From positions 146,946 to 210,945 of the forward strand of contig JBBQQC010000002.1 of NCBI GenBank assembly GCA_038216465.1: DNA of 64,000 nt, written 5' to 3'. The notes under the pieces are model-generated. The model saw nothing but the letters and a program-made list of their open reading frames with translations, was not told the origin of the DNA and searched no databases. Below, in pieces: positions 18,101 through 25,180 of this stretch (position 1 is its first letter; each line of letters begins with the position of its first letter). Both the position numbers and the translations under genes were made by a program. This stretch comes from JACCZX01 sp038216465 (GTDB lineage Bacteria > Pseudomonadota > Gammaproteobacteria > Burkholderiales > Burkholderiaceae_F).

Positions 18101-20229
18101 TGCGGAACTTCGGCCGCCGCGTCGGGAGCGGCTTTGCCGGCGTCCTCGAACAGGATCAGGAAGCACTGCTCGCGGACGTTCTTCAGCGGAATTACTTCCA
18201 GGTTGACGGCGCGGGTCGTGCCGTTCTGCTTGACGCGAACGTTGTCCTTGCGCACGGCCTTGCTGGACTTGCGCGCCTGACTGATCGCGTTGCGCAACGG
18301 CAGCGTCAGTCCTTCGCGCGCCATCTTCACCACGTCGAAGCTCGCCTTGCCCGCCGGTGGTTCCAGGTACGCGCCAGTGGGTCCGCGAAATTGCAGGACC
18401 TGCAGATCGGCGTTGATCAGCACGCCCGGCGGCGCGAAACGGTTGATGGCAACACGATCGGCCTCGCGCTGCGCGGCGACCTCCGGGGGGAACCCCGGCG
18501 CTGCGTCCAGTGCTGTAATAGCCGCCGCCCGCGAACGCATGCCCGGCGCCCCTTTCTGTTCAAGGGACTGGTTGACGGGCAGATGGAATCCGGGTGTCGG
18601 CGCCGACCTGCGCACATAAATCTTGTGCTTCTTGTCGATCGGCTCGTAAAGATCGGTGAAGCCGCCGATCGACTCCGATGCGCCGAGCAGCAGAAAGCCA
18701 TCGGGCTTGAGCGCGTAGTGAAACGTCGACAGTGCTCTCTTCTGCAGGCCGGGATCGAGATAGATCAGCAGGTTGCGGCAGCTGATCACGTCCATGCGCG
18801 AAAACGGCGGATCGCTGATCAGGTTCTGGCGCGCGAACACGACCATTTGGCGCAGGGATTTGTTGATGCGATAGCCGCCGTCTTCCTCGAAGAAGAAGCG
18901 GCGCAGCCGCTCCGGCGAGATGTCGTCGGCGAGCGTCCTGGCGTACAGCCCGTGCCGCGCCTTGTCGAGCAGCGTGTCGTTCAGGTCGGTGGCGAACACC
19001 TGCAGCTTGCGTAGCTGCGGCGCGTTGTCGGCCGCTTCGACATACGTCATCGCAATCGAATACGCCTCCTGCCCGGTCGAACAGCCGAGCACCCACACTC
19101 GGATCGGATCGCCGGTGCGCTGCATCATCAGCTTCGGCATGATGTCGCGCTGCAGAACGTCGAACATCTCCGGGTTGCGGAAAAAGCTGGTGACGCTGAT
19201 CAGCACGTCTGAATACAGCGCGTCTAGCTCCTTGCGGTTGCCGCGCGCGAAATCGGAGTAGCCCTGCAGCGTGTCCTGCTTGTTCAACACCAGGCGCCGC
19301 GCGATACGCCGCTGAATCGTGGTGGAGCGATACAGCGAGAAGTCGACTCCCGAATGGTTGCGCAGCAGCAGCAGAATCTTCTTGTAGCCTTCCTGATCGC
19401 GGGTCTCCTCAGCGGCCTTTGCGCCTTTGCCCCCGCGAGTTTTCGTGGTGCCCGGCTGTTTTGATCCGACGCGCGCGGAGCTTTCGTCGGGGCGCCCGCC
19501 TGAAGGCAGCGTTGTGGCGTCGTCTTCGTGGGTTGTGGCTTGCGCGCGATCTTCTTCGGCGCGCATCGAGAGTTCAAAGGGCTGGCCCGCCACGTACGGA
19601 TGCCTTGCAATGCGCGCGAGCTCTTTCGCAATGTCTGACGGCGCCAGCACCAGGTCGACGCAGCCCGCTGCCACGGCGCTGCGCGGCATCGAGTCGTATT
19701 TGGCCGTGTCGTTCTGCGCGAATGTGATCCCGCCCTCGGCCTTGATCGCTTCCAATCCGAGCGTGCCGTCTGTTGCCGTGCCCGACAACACAACGCCGAT
19801 CGCGCCCTCGCGCTGATCCTGCGCCAGCGACTCGAAGAAGCTGTCGATCGGCCGGTGCGGCACGCGAGTGCGCAGGCGCGGCTGAAGCTTCAGCACACCG
19901 TCGGTGATGCTCAGGTTCGTGTCGGGCGGAATCACATACACGTGATTGGGCCTGACCACTTCGTCGTTCGAGATTTCACGCACCGGCAGCTGGGTGGCGC
20001 GCGAAAGAATCTGCGTCAGCGCGCTCTCGTGCTCCGGGTCGAGGTGCTGCACCAGCACGAAGCCGATCCCGGTGTCGACCGGCAAGGCAGTCAGCAATTG
20101 CGTGAATGCCTCCAGTCCACCGGCCGACGCGCCGATCCCGACAATCGGAAACCTCGCGTCCCGGCGCGCGTCGTCGCGCGACGCGTCGCTCTGCGGGGAG
20201 GCAGCAACTTGAGGGTCGTGGCGTGTCAC
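15148..20229 (-). CDS. CheB–CheR–PAS–histidine kinase–receiver fusion protein
   Basis: A 1,693-residue multidomain signalling protein. Domains in order: CheB methylesterase (about 28–215; triad S35 in GASAGG, H62 in QHLDPEH, D154 in GTATDG), an acidic/Lys-rich linker, CheR methyltransferase (about 285–545, with the SAM motif VLGCSTGQEAYS), a PAS-like region, a coiled coil (about 735–815, heptads of EELQAANEE/ELQSINEE), four PAS-type sensor modules (about 820–1320), HisKA (H in FLAMLAHELRNPLAP near 1335), HATPase_c (NNASKYS, DTGIGI, GLGIGL), and a C-terminal receiver (VVDDN near 1578, phospho-Asp in VLLDIG near 1624, K in VKPVD). No transmembrane helix is evident. No chemoreceptor or flagellar gene is nearby, so output partners are unknown. 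Confidence 0.95.
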   Translation of the reverse strand: MTRHDPQVAASPQSDASRDDARRDARFPIVGIGASAGGLEAFTQLLTALPVDTGIGFVLVQHLDPEHESALTQILSRATQLPVREISNDEVVRPNHVYVIPPDTNLSITDGVLKLQPRLRTRVPHRPIDSFFESLAQDQREGAIGVVLSGTATDGTLGLEAIKAEGGITFAQNDTAKYDSMPRSAVAAGCVDLVLAPSDIAKELARIARHPYVAGQPFELSMRAEEDRAQATTHEDDATTLPSGGRPDESSARVGSKQPGTTKTRGGKGAKAAEETRDQEGYKKILLLLRNHSGVDFSLYRSTTIQRRIARRLVLNKQDTLQGYSDFARGNRKELDALYSDVLISVTSFFRNPEMFDVLQRDIMPKLMMQRTGDPIRVWVLGCSTGQEAYSIAMTYVEAADNAPQLRKLQVFATDLNDTLLDKARHGLYARTLADDISPERLRRFFFEEDGGYRINKSLRQMVVFARQNLISDPPFSRMDVISCRNLLIYLDPGLQKRALSTFHYALKPDGFLLLGASESIGGFTDLYEPIDKKHKIYVRRSAPTPGFHLPVNQSLEQKGAPGMRSRAAAITALDAAPGFPPEVAAQREADRVAINRFAPPGVLINADLQVLQFRGPTGAYLEPPAGKASFDVVKMAREGLTLPLRNAISQARKSSKAVRKDNVRVKQNGTTRAVNLEVIPLKNVREQCFLILFEDAGKAAPDAAAEVPQSAAPTSAARRRAASEDSRRSAQLETELSETRDYLQAMQEQHEAVNEELQAANEEVQSANEELQSINEELETSKEELESANEELTTINEEMGNRNAELNRLNSDLVNVQTSAKLAIVLLWRDLTIRRFSQQAERQFDLIANDIGRPIGHLRHHLVAPDAEDDARSVRLDLAALASRAITELHEQEREVRDQRDCWHLLRVRPYMTLDNKVDGAVLTLVDIDALKRSEQAVATALDYAESVIETVREPLLVLDGQLRVERANRSFYRTFRITPRNTLGQHIYDLGNREWDIPRLRELLMDIVPQHTSIEAFEVDHEFAQLGRRSMLLNAHRIEDRHRQTERILLAIEDITERKQIEDALRASEVKHRRLFEAAKDGILILDGATATITEANPFIAELLGYSHDELLGKELWEIGLFADRDASKGALLELQRRSYLRYDDLPLQTHSGRQIDVEMVSNLYRENGHTVIQCNIRDITDSKLLEESERESQRRWRFVMDSMPQKILTIAANGDVEYFNPLWVEYLGQSYEQIKENGWKGFVHPDDIEQTLQRWKRSLATGETFLFEHRFRRADGEYRWHLSRIQAMRNADGEIVMWVGSSTDIHEQLETANTLRQYSAELFEADRRKNEFLAMLAHELRNPLAPIRNALQIMRLTGVDAAGSASTMMERQVGQMVRLVDDLLDVSRISRGRIELRKGPVELASVVHHAVEAARPLSDSLGHELTVTLPPEPVYLEADPTRLAQVLGNLLNNASKYSGTRGRIWLSVDREGDAAVIRVRDTGIGIAPDQLSRIFDMFMQVDTSLERTTSGLGIGLTLVKNLVEMHGGTVEVHSAGVGSGTEFIVRLPILTEPPPTGVEGLLATASITTHCRILVVDDNRDAAESLVMLLTLTGNEMRAAYDGIEAVEAAATFKPDVVLLDIGLPKLNGYEVARRLRQQPGGKDRVLIALTGWGQDEDRQKSKDAGFDAHLVKPVDHAALQELLSKLGSR

Positions 20230-20352
20230 GCGGTTGCCGTTCAGCTGGTGTCCGATTTTGCCAGCAATGCACTGGCAAATGGCCCCGGCTTCACGGGTTC
20301 GCGTAGTTAACGCTGTCTAGAACGTCGCTCCGGTCGACAGATTCATGAATCG

Positions 20353-20377
20353 GCTCGATGCGGTCCGCGCATCGAGC
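20353..20377. terminator. Strong hairpin between EF-hand gene and chemosensory fusion gene
   Basis: A perfect 10-bp inverted repeat, GCTCGATGCG (20353–20362) and CGCATCGAGC (20368–20377), with a 5-base loop, lies 11 bases downstream of the EF-hand gene stop on the minus strand. The plus strand continues with a short TTTAT; the minus strand has no clear T-run. It is a plausible but imperfect terminator for the EF-hand gene. Confidence 0.5.
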
Positions 20378-20388
20378 TTTATGCGCGG

Positions 20389-20937
20389 TTACTTGGAGCC
20401 GCCGCCGGTGGCGGGCGGGTTGCCGACGCCGCCGCTGGTCCCGACCCGGTTGGTTACTGGGTTGCCCGTCGTGTTGCTGGTCGTGCCGGGCTGGAAGAAC
20501 TTGCCATCCATCGCTTGCATGTCCTGCCAGGAAACCATGCCCTTGTCGTTGCGCTTCATCCTGTCATGGCGCATTCCATAGAAGCGCACGTATTCGTCGC
20601 GCGAAACCCAGCCGTCCCCATTCGCGTCCATCATTTTGAATTCCATGTCCTGCGCCATGCCGCCGCTGGACATGGTTGCGCCGGCCGCGGTGGTCGACAT
20701 CGCGCCGCCCGTGGTGGCGGAGGTTGACATCGTGCCGTCCGAAGGCCTCGCCATTGTGGCGCCCGAACTGCTGGTCGCCATCGTGCTGTCCGACGTGCTG
20801 CTGCGCGTTGTGCTACCGCCCGAATAACCGGGAGTAGACGCGCTTCTGCCTGACGTGTCCTGGCTGTTCATCGGCTCGTACGAACTGCACGCGCTCATGA
20901 CGGCCGCGGCACAAGCGACTACAACTAACTTGTTCAT
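20389..20937 (-). CDS. EF-hand lipoprotein-like protein
   Basis: A 182-residue exported protein. The N-terminus NKLVVVACAAAVMSACSS looks like a lipoprotein signal with C17 as acceptor, though the -3 position is Met rather than Leu. A long Ser/Thr/Gly/Met-rich low-complexity stretch follows (about residues 25–95), then an EF-hand loop, MDANGDGWVSRDEYVRFYG near residue 105, matching the DxDxDG Ca2+ loop with E at position 12. A degenerate second helix-loop (KRNDKGMVSWQD) follows. AGAGGA precedes the ATG by 7 bases. Function unknown; it sits divergent from the first DUF4331 gene, which also carries a Ca2+-loop-like motif. Confidence 0.8.
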   Translation of the reverse strand: MNKLVVVACAAAVMSACSSYEPMNSQDTSGRSASTPGYSGGSTTRSSTSDSTMATSSSGATMARPSDGTMSTSATTGGAMSTTAAGATMSSGGMAQDMEFKMMDANGDGWVSRDEYVRFYGMRHDRMKRNDKGMVSWQDMQAMDGKFFQPGTTSNTTGNPVTNRVGTSGGVGNPPATGGGSK

Positions 20938-21213
20938 GATTGTTCCTCTGTCTAGTCGTTAGGGTTACCGCATACGTCTAGACCGGACTTTGTCCGCGCT
21001 AACGAGCGGAACATCATATGAGCAAGAACAGGTCCCAAAGGCTAATTCAGTGGACTGCGCCAAAAGACACGGACCGTTACGGATGAACGACGTTGTTGGA
21101 TGTCGCTGCGAAAATAAAAAGTTTCGACGAGCTTCAAGGAGAGCTTCTTGCTGACGTTCACTGGCGCGTCTGCGCCGATCGAGCCGAACCGGCTTTTCCC
21201 CATGGAGACAGAA
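20938..21213. promoter_or_regulatory. Divergent promoter region between EF-hand gene and DUF4331 gene
   Basis: 276 bases with no convincing gene. It must hold start signals for both outward genes. I see small hairpins near the DUF4331 start (GGCGCGTCTGCGCC; AGCCG-AAC-CGGCT followed by TTTT) and the ribosome-binding site GGAG at 21204–21207. No recognisable regulator operator was found. Confidence 0.4.
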
Positions 21214-22719
21214 ATGAGTATCGAGAAATACATCTGGCGCGGCCAGCCGCTTCGAATCGCCACCGCGCTACTGGCGGTCGCGATCAGCGGACCCGTTCTG
21301 GCGTCCAGCCATCGCGAAGCACCCTTCATCAGCAATCAGCCCAGCGTCGACGGAACCGACCTGTACATGTTTCGCAGTTATGAGACCGGGCGGCAATCCT
21401 TCGTCACCGTCATCGCCAACTACATCCCGTTCCAGGACCCGCAGGGCGGCCCGAACTTTTTCGCCTTCAATCAGGACGCGTTGTATGAAATCCATTTCGA
21501 CAACAACGGCGACGGTAAAGAAGACCTGACATTCCAGTTTCGATTTACGAATACGTCGAAGGGCGCATCGCTGCCCGTAGGTGGCCAGAATGTGCGCATT
21601 CCGCTGATCTATTCGGGACCGGTGGCGGGTGTCAATCCGGCAACATTGAACCGACGCGAAACGTATGCGGTTGAAGTCGTGCGCGGTGATCGTCGCAGCG
21701 GAACGCGCAGCGGACGCGTGACCAACGCTGCCGGCGGCGCCAACGTTTTCGACAAGCCGCTTGATTACGTCGGCGAAAAAACTCTGGGTGCTCCTGCGGC
21801 CTATGACGCATACGCTGCTGCATACACGTACGACATCGCGATTCCGGGATGCGCCACCAATGGCCGCATGTTTGTGGGCCAGCGCAAGGAACCGTTCTTC
21901 ATCGCGGTCGGCGATATCTTTGATCTTTTCAACTACGACCCGCTCGGCTCACAGACCGGCAAGAACAACGACCTGGAGCAGAAGAACGTCAGCAGCATCG
22001 CGCTCGAGCTGCCGATCGCCTGCCTGGTCGCAAGCGATCCGGTCATCGGTGCGTTCACGACGGCCAGCCTGCGCCAAGGGCGGCTGCTCGATCCTTCGCC
22101 CGGCACGTCGATCAATGGTGTCGTTCGAAGCGGCGGTGCATGGACGCAGGTTTCGCGCGTCGGTATGCCGCTGGTCAACGAAGTCGTGATCGGCCTTGAC
22201 GACAAGGACAAATTCAACGCATCGAAGCCGAGAAACGACGCGCAGTTTCTGCAGTACGTGACCAATCCGACCGTGCCTGCACTGGTGCAGAGCTTGTTCC
22301 CCGGAGTCACGGCGCCAACGAACTTTCCGCGCACCGACCTGGTTGCCGCGTTCTTGACCGGGCTTGCCGGAGTTAATCGGCCGGCCAATGTGGTGCCTTC
22401 AGAAATGCTGCGACTCAATACGTCGACGCCTGCCACGCCATTGGCGACGCAGAGTCCGCTCGGAGTCGCAGGCATGGATGCGGCCGGGTTCCCGAACGGC
22501 CGGCGGCCGGGCGACGACGTCGTGGACCTCACGCTGCGCGTTGCGATGGGGGCGCTGTGCGTGCTGACCGGACCGGGCGACACGCTGGGTGTTGGCTGCA
22601 ACGCCGCCGCCGCTCCGTCAGGCGCAATGCCGTTTACTGATGGCGTGCGCCGCGACGCAACCAACTTCCGGCCCGCGTTCCCGTACTTCAACACGCCGAT
22701 CCCCGGCTCGTTTAATTAG
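21214..22719 (+). CDS. DUF4331 family secreted protein, copy 1
   Basis: A 501-residue protein of unknown function. A signal peptide (about residues 1–30) ends in GPVLASSHREAP. The family hallmark SSHREAPFIS-x-xP-x-VDGTDLYMFRS follows immediately, and NNGDGKED near residue 100 resembles a Ca2+-binding loop. ATG at 21214 is chosen because GGAG lies 6 bases upstream; in-frame ATGs at 21202 and 21148 would lengthen the signal peptide. A small lipoprotein gene starts 8 bases after the stop. A clear paralogue with the same partner lies at 50245–51741, showing SSHREAPFI, DNNGNGVED, LRQGRLL, MPLVNEVVIGL and FPNGRRPGDD at matching places. Confidence 0.9.
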   Translation: MSIEKYIWRGQPLRIATALLAVAISGPVLASSHREAPFISNQPSVDGTDLYMFRSYETGRQSFVTVIANYIPFQDPQGGPNFFAFNQDALYEIHFDNNGDGKEDLTFQFRFTNTSKGASLPVGGQNVRIPLIYSGPVAGVNPATLNRRETYAVEVVRGDRRSGTRSGRVTNAAGGANVFDKPLDYVGEKTLGAPAAYDAYAAAYTYDIAIPGCATNGRMFVGQRKEPFFIAVGDIFDLFNYDPLGSQTGKNNDLEQKNVSSIALELPIACLVASDPVIGAFTTASLRQGRLLDPSPGTSINGVVRSGGAWTQVSRVGMPLVNEVVIGLDDKDKFNASKPRNDAQFLQYVTNPTVPALVQSLFPGVTAPTNFPRTDLVAAFLTGLAGVNRPANVVPSEMLRLNTSTPATPLATQSPLGVAGMDAAGFPNGRRPGDDVVDLTLRVAMGALCVLTGPGDTLGVGCNAAAAPSGAMPFTDGVRRDATNFRPAFPYFNTPIPGSFN

Positions 22720-22727
22720 GAGACGCC

Positions 22728-22994
22728 ATGTTGAACAACAGACAGGTCATCGTTGCGGCAACGGCCCTTGCGCTGACGATGGCGGTGGCAGCGTGTGGAA
22801 GCTCGAACGACGACACCGGTGGGGGTGCCCCACCCGCGCCGCCATCGTCCGAGATTCCGCCCAGTGCCGGCACGTCGGCGGCGGCCTTCATCGCGTTCTT
22901 GCTGAGCCTTGTCGCCAGCGACACGTCGGAGCCGCTGGCCGTGGGTCCGTTTACCGCGCCGACGGACGACGTCGCTGAACCGCAGGTTATTTGA
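22728..22994 (+). CDS. Small lipoprotein paired with DUF4331, copy 1
   Basis: An 88-residue predicted lipoprotein: signal helix (VIVAATALALTMAVAACGSS, lipid-acceptor Cys in AVAAC), a Gly/Pro/Ser linker, a hydrophobic segment (AAAFIAFLLSLVAS) and an acidic tail ending AEPQVI. The paralogue at 49963–50235 shares CGSSND, the FVAFIQSLIAS-like segment and the AEP tail. GGAG lies 7 bases before the ATG. The fixed pairing with DUF4331 in both places suggests a partner or membrane anchor for it (inference). No known domain recognised. Confidence 0.85.
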   Translation: MLNNRQVIVAATALALTMAVAACGSSNDDTGGGAPPAPPSSEIPPSAGTSAAAFIAFLLSLVASDTSEPLAVGPFTAPTDDVAEPQVI

Positions 22995-23000
22995 TTGGGG

Positions 23001-23031
23001 TTCGCATCGGCGCTGCTAGCGCCGATGCGAA
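23001..23031. terminator. Bidirectional terminator-like hairpin
   Basis: A perfect 13-bp stem, TTCGCATCGGCGC (23001–23013) and GCGCCGATGCGAA (23019–23031), with loop TGCTA, lies 6 bases after the rightward lipoprotein stop and 11 bases after the leftward ferritin-like gene stop. The convergent position and stem strength fit a shared terminator, although flanking T-runs are weak on both strands. Confidence 0.75.
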
Positions 23032-23042
23032 TTCAAAATGGC

Positions 23043-23912
23043 TTAGGCGGGTTGCGGCGCAGCGCCACCCGACTTCAACCGAGCCGCAATTTCCTTGCGG
23101 TAGCGATTCAGATCCTGCACCGATGTAAACGTGCGCTCGAACAGCAGCGACAGGTTGTGCAGGATGCGCTCAACCACCTTGGTCTCCCATTCCTTGTCGA
23201 ACTTGATCTGCTTATCAAGCCAGTGCTCGAGCCAATCCGGATCGGGTAGGCGTGACTGCACGGTATCGCGCGGGAATAGCGATTGATTCACGTGCAAATT
23301 AGTCGGGTGCAGAGCCTTGTCGGTGCGCTTGGCCGACGCCATTAGTACGCCGATCTTCGCGAACGCGGCGCGCGCTGTGTCGCCGAGCTCGCTGAGCGAC
23401 TTTTTCATGTAGCGCAGGTAGGCGCCGCCGTGGCGCGCCTCGTCCTGCGACAGCAGCTTGTAGATTGCCTTGATGACGGGCTCGGTGTGCCATTCCGAGG
23501 CTCGCCGGTACCAGTGGTTCAGCCGCACTTCGCCGCAGAAATGCATCATCAGTGTTTCGAGACGCGGCGCCGGATCGAATTCGAATCGCACCTCGTGCAG
23601 TTCTTTTTCACTCGGAACCAGGTCGGACCGGAAGCGGCGCAGATATTCCATCAGCACCAGCGCGTGCTTCTGTTCCTCGAAGAACCAGACTGACATGAAC
23701 GCGGAAAAATCGGAGTCGCCGCGGTTATCGCGCAGGAACATTTCGGTGGCCGGCAGCGCCGACCACTCGGTGATCGCGTTCATCTTGATCGTCTGCGCTT
23801 GCTCCTCGGACAGCTTGCTGGGGTCGAAGTCATTCCATGGAACGTCAGTTTCCAGGTTCCAGCGAACCGACTCGAGCGATCTGAAAATGTCGGGATAAAG
23901 CAATGGCGCCAT
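23043..23912 (-). CDS. Ferritin-like diiron protein
   Basis: A 289-residue all-helical protein with two ExxH motifs and two further Glu placed as in class II diiron enzymes: E49 (ITEWSAL), E80/H83 (FFEEQKHALVL), E128 (FCGEVRLNHWY) and E158/H161 (SQDEARHGGAYLRY). This arrangement resembles acyl-ACP desaturase-like and other ferritin-superfamily oxygenases rather than iron-storage ferritin. AGGA precedes the ATG by 5–6 bases. It is the last gene of the leftward lipid/redox run, 10 bases after the NTF2-like gene. An O2-dependent lipid or tRNA/aromatic hydroxylation is possible; the substrate is unknown. Confidence 0.8.
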   Translation of the reverse strand: MAPLLYPDIFRSLESVRWNLETDVPWNDFDPSKLSEEQAQTIKMNAITEWSALPATEMFLRDNRGDSDFSAFMSVWFFEEQKHALVLMEYLRRFRSDLVPSEKELHEVRFEFDPAPRLETLMMHFCGEVRLNHWYRRASEWHTEPVIKAIYKLLSQDEARHGGAYLRYMKKSLSELGDTARAAFAKIGVLMASAKRTDKALHPTNLHVNQSLFPRDTVQSRLPDPDWLEHWLDKQIKFDKEWETKVVERILHNLSLLFERTFTSVQDLNRYRKEIAARLKSGGAAPQPA

Positions 23913-23922
23913 CGCTTCCTTT

Positions 23923-24405
23923 CTACTTCGCAGCCTGCCGCTTCAACCATCGCATCAGGGCCCCGATGATAGGCAGCTTCTCGTATAACTCCTCGGCGGC
24001 ATCCCAATAATCGCGGTGATACATCACCCGCCCGTCGGCTGCAAATCGGATATGACTGACGGCGTGGATCACCTGCTCGTCCTGCCGCCAACGCTTCATC
24101 TTGAAGCCGAAATCCCAGGCGAGGAACGCATCATCGCCTTGGCAAACGGCGTGCGTAACGCCAAAGCTTGGCACTTCGACCTGATTGGCGATATGTGCAA
24201 ATACGCGGCGAATTTCGGCGATTCCGCGGACATCGTTAAACGGATCCTTGAATCTGGCTTCCGGCGTGTATATCTGCACGATCTGCTGCAGCGAGTCGAG
24301 CGACAGGTTTTCGAAGAACTGCTGCACGCGCAGCACGCGCGGGTCAATCGCATCGTCCGGCCCCACGCTCGCAGCCGGCGCAACGCTGGCTTCCAAGGTG
24401 ACCAT
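23923..24405 (-). CDS. NTF2-like (SnoaL-fold) protein
   Basis: A 160-residue cone-shaped alpha+beta barrel protein: VQQFFENLSLDSLQQIVQIY, ARFKDPFNDVRGIAEIRRVF and the closing AVSHIRFAADGRVMYHRDYWD are the typical strands and helices of the family also found in photo-oxidative stress/lipid clusters. The ATG at 24405 has GGAGG 5 bases upstream and lies one base past the SDR stop; the longer frame from 24438 is not needed. Probably a small-molecule binding or isomerase-type protein acting with the neighbouring SDR and FAD enzymes. Confidence 0.82.
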   Translation of the reverse strand: MVTLEASVAPAASVGPDDAIDPRVLRVQQFFENLSLDSLQQIVQIYTPEARFKDPFNDVRGIAEIRRVFAHIANQVEVPSFGVTHAVCQGDDAFLAWDFGFKMKRWRQDEQVIHAVSHIRFAADGRVMYHRDYWDAAEELYEKLPIIGALMRWLKRQAAK

Positions 24406-24406
24406 C

Positions 24407-25177
24407 CTAGCCTCCGGTAAATCGGCGCACCGCCGCAAAGTAGGCAGGATAGGGCAGATGGCGCAACAACCGCAGCCAGCGGGTAAAGCGCTTCGGATAG
24501 TGAATTTCGAACTCGCCGGCGGCGATGCCGGCGAGGGTGGCGCGCGCGGCCTGATCGGCCGCCATCAGCGCCGGCATCTTGAAGTCGTTCTTTTGCGTCA
24601 ATGGCGTGTCGACGAAGCCCGGGTTGACCAGGTAAACGCCGATGCCGCGCGGCTGCAGGTCGAGATACAACGACTCGGCGAGGTTAATCAACGCCGCCTT
24701 GGTCGGGCCGTAAATCAGTGCTTTCGGCAGGCCGCGGTAGCCGGCAACCGACGCCACGATCGCCAGCCCGCCGGCCCGCTGCGCCAACAGCAGCGGCAGC
24801 ACCGGATCGAGGCAGTTGAGCACGCCCTCGACATTCACCTGCAACAGCTTTTTCGCGCGCGCCAGGTCGAAATCGTCGGCGCGCATTTCGATGTGCGTGC
24901 CGGCGACGATCAGCACCAGATCGATGCCGCCCCACGCCGCGCTGATCGTTCCGGCCGCCGCGCGTACCGCGGTCACGTCCGTGACGTCGAGCGCGGCAAC
25001 GATCGCCGTGCTGTCTTTCGCAATCGCATTAAGCAGGTCGGTGGAGCGTGCCGACAATGCCACCCGCGCACCCAGCCTGATCAGCTCGCGTCCGAGTTCG
25101 GCACCGATGCCGTACGACGCGCCGATCACCCACACGCGGCGGCCGCTCCAGTTTTCGATTTTCGGGTTCAGCGCCAT
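24407..25177 (-). CDS. SDR-family oxidoreductase (lipid cluster)
   Basis: A 256-residue short-chain dehydrogenase. The cofactor motif is GASYGIGAEL (near residues 19–28), an IVAGTH sequence replaces the usual NAG, ASVAGYRGL carries the serine, and YGPTKAALI holds Tyr and Lys. Strand VNPGFVDTPLT follows. The gap to the MFS gene is 3 bases and to the NTF2-like gene 1 base, so it is operonic. SDRs occupy the same slot in related cfa/DUF1365/FAD clusters elsewhere; the substrate is not known. Confidence 0.87.
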   Translation of the reverse strand: MALNPKIENWSGRRVWVIGASYGIGAELGRELIRLGARVALSARSTDLLNAIAKDSTAIVAALDVTDVTAVRAAAGTISAAWGGIDLVLIVAGTHIEMRADDFDLARAKKLLQVNVEGVLNCLDPVLPLLLAQRAGGLAIVASVAGYRGLPKALIYGPTKAALINLAESLYLDLQPRGIGVYLVNPGFVDTPLTQKNDFKMPALMAADQAARATLAGIAAGEFEIHYPKRFTRWLRLLRHLPYPAYFAAVRRFTGG

Positions 25178-25180
25178 CGT

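Noticed and set aside
20342..20351. Palindrome ATTCATGAAT as an operator
   Set aside because: Ten bases only, no second copy nearby and no regulator gene to link it to.
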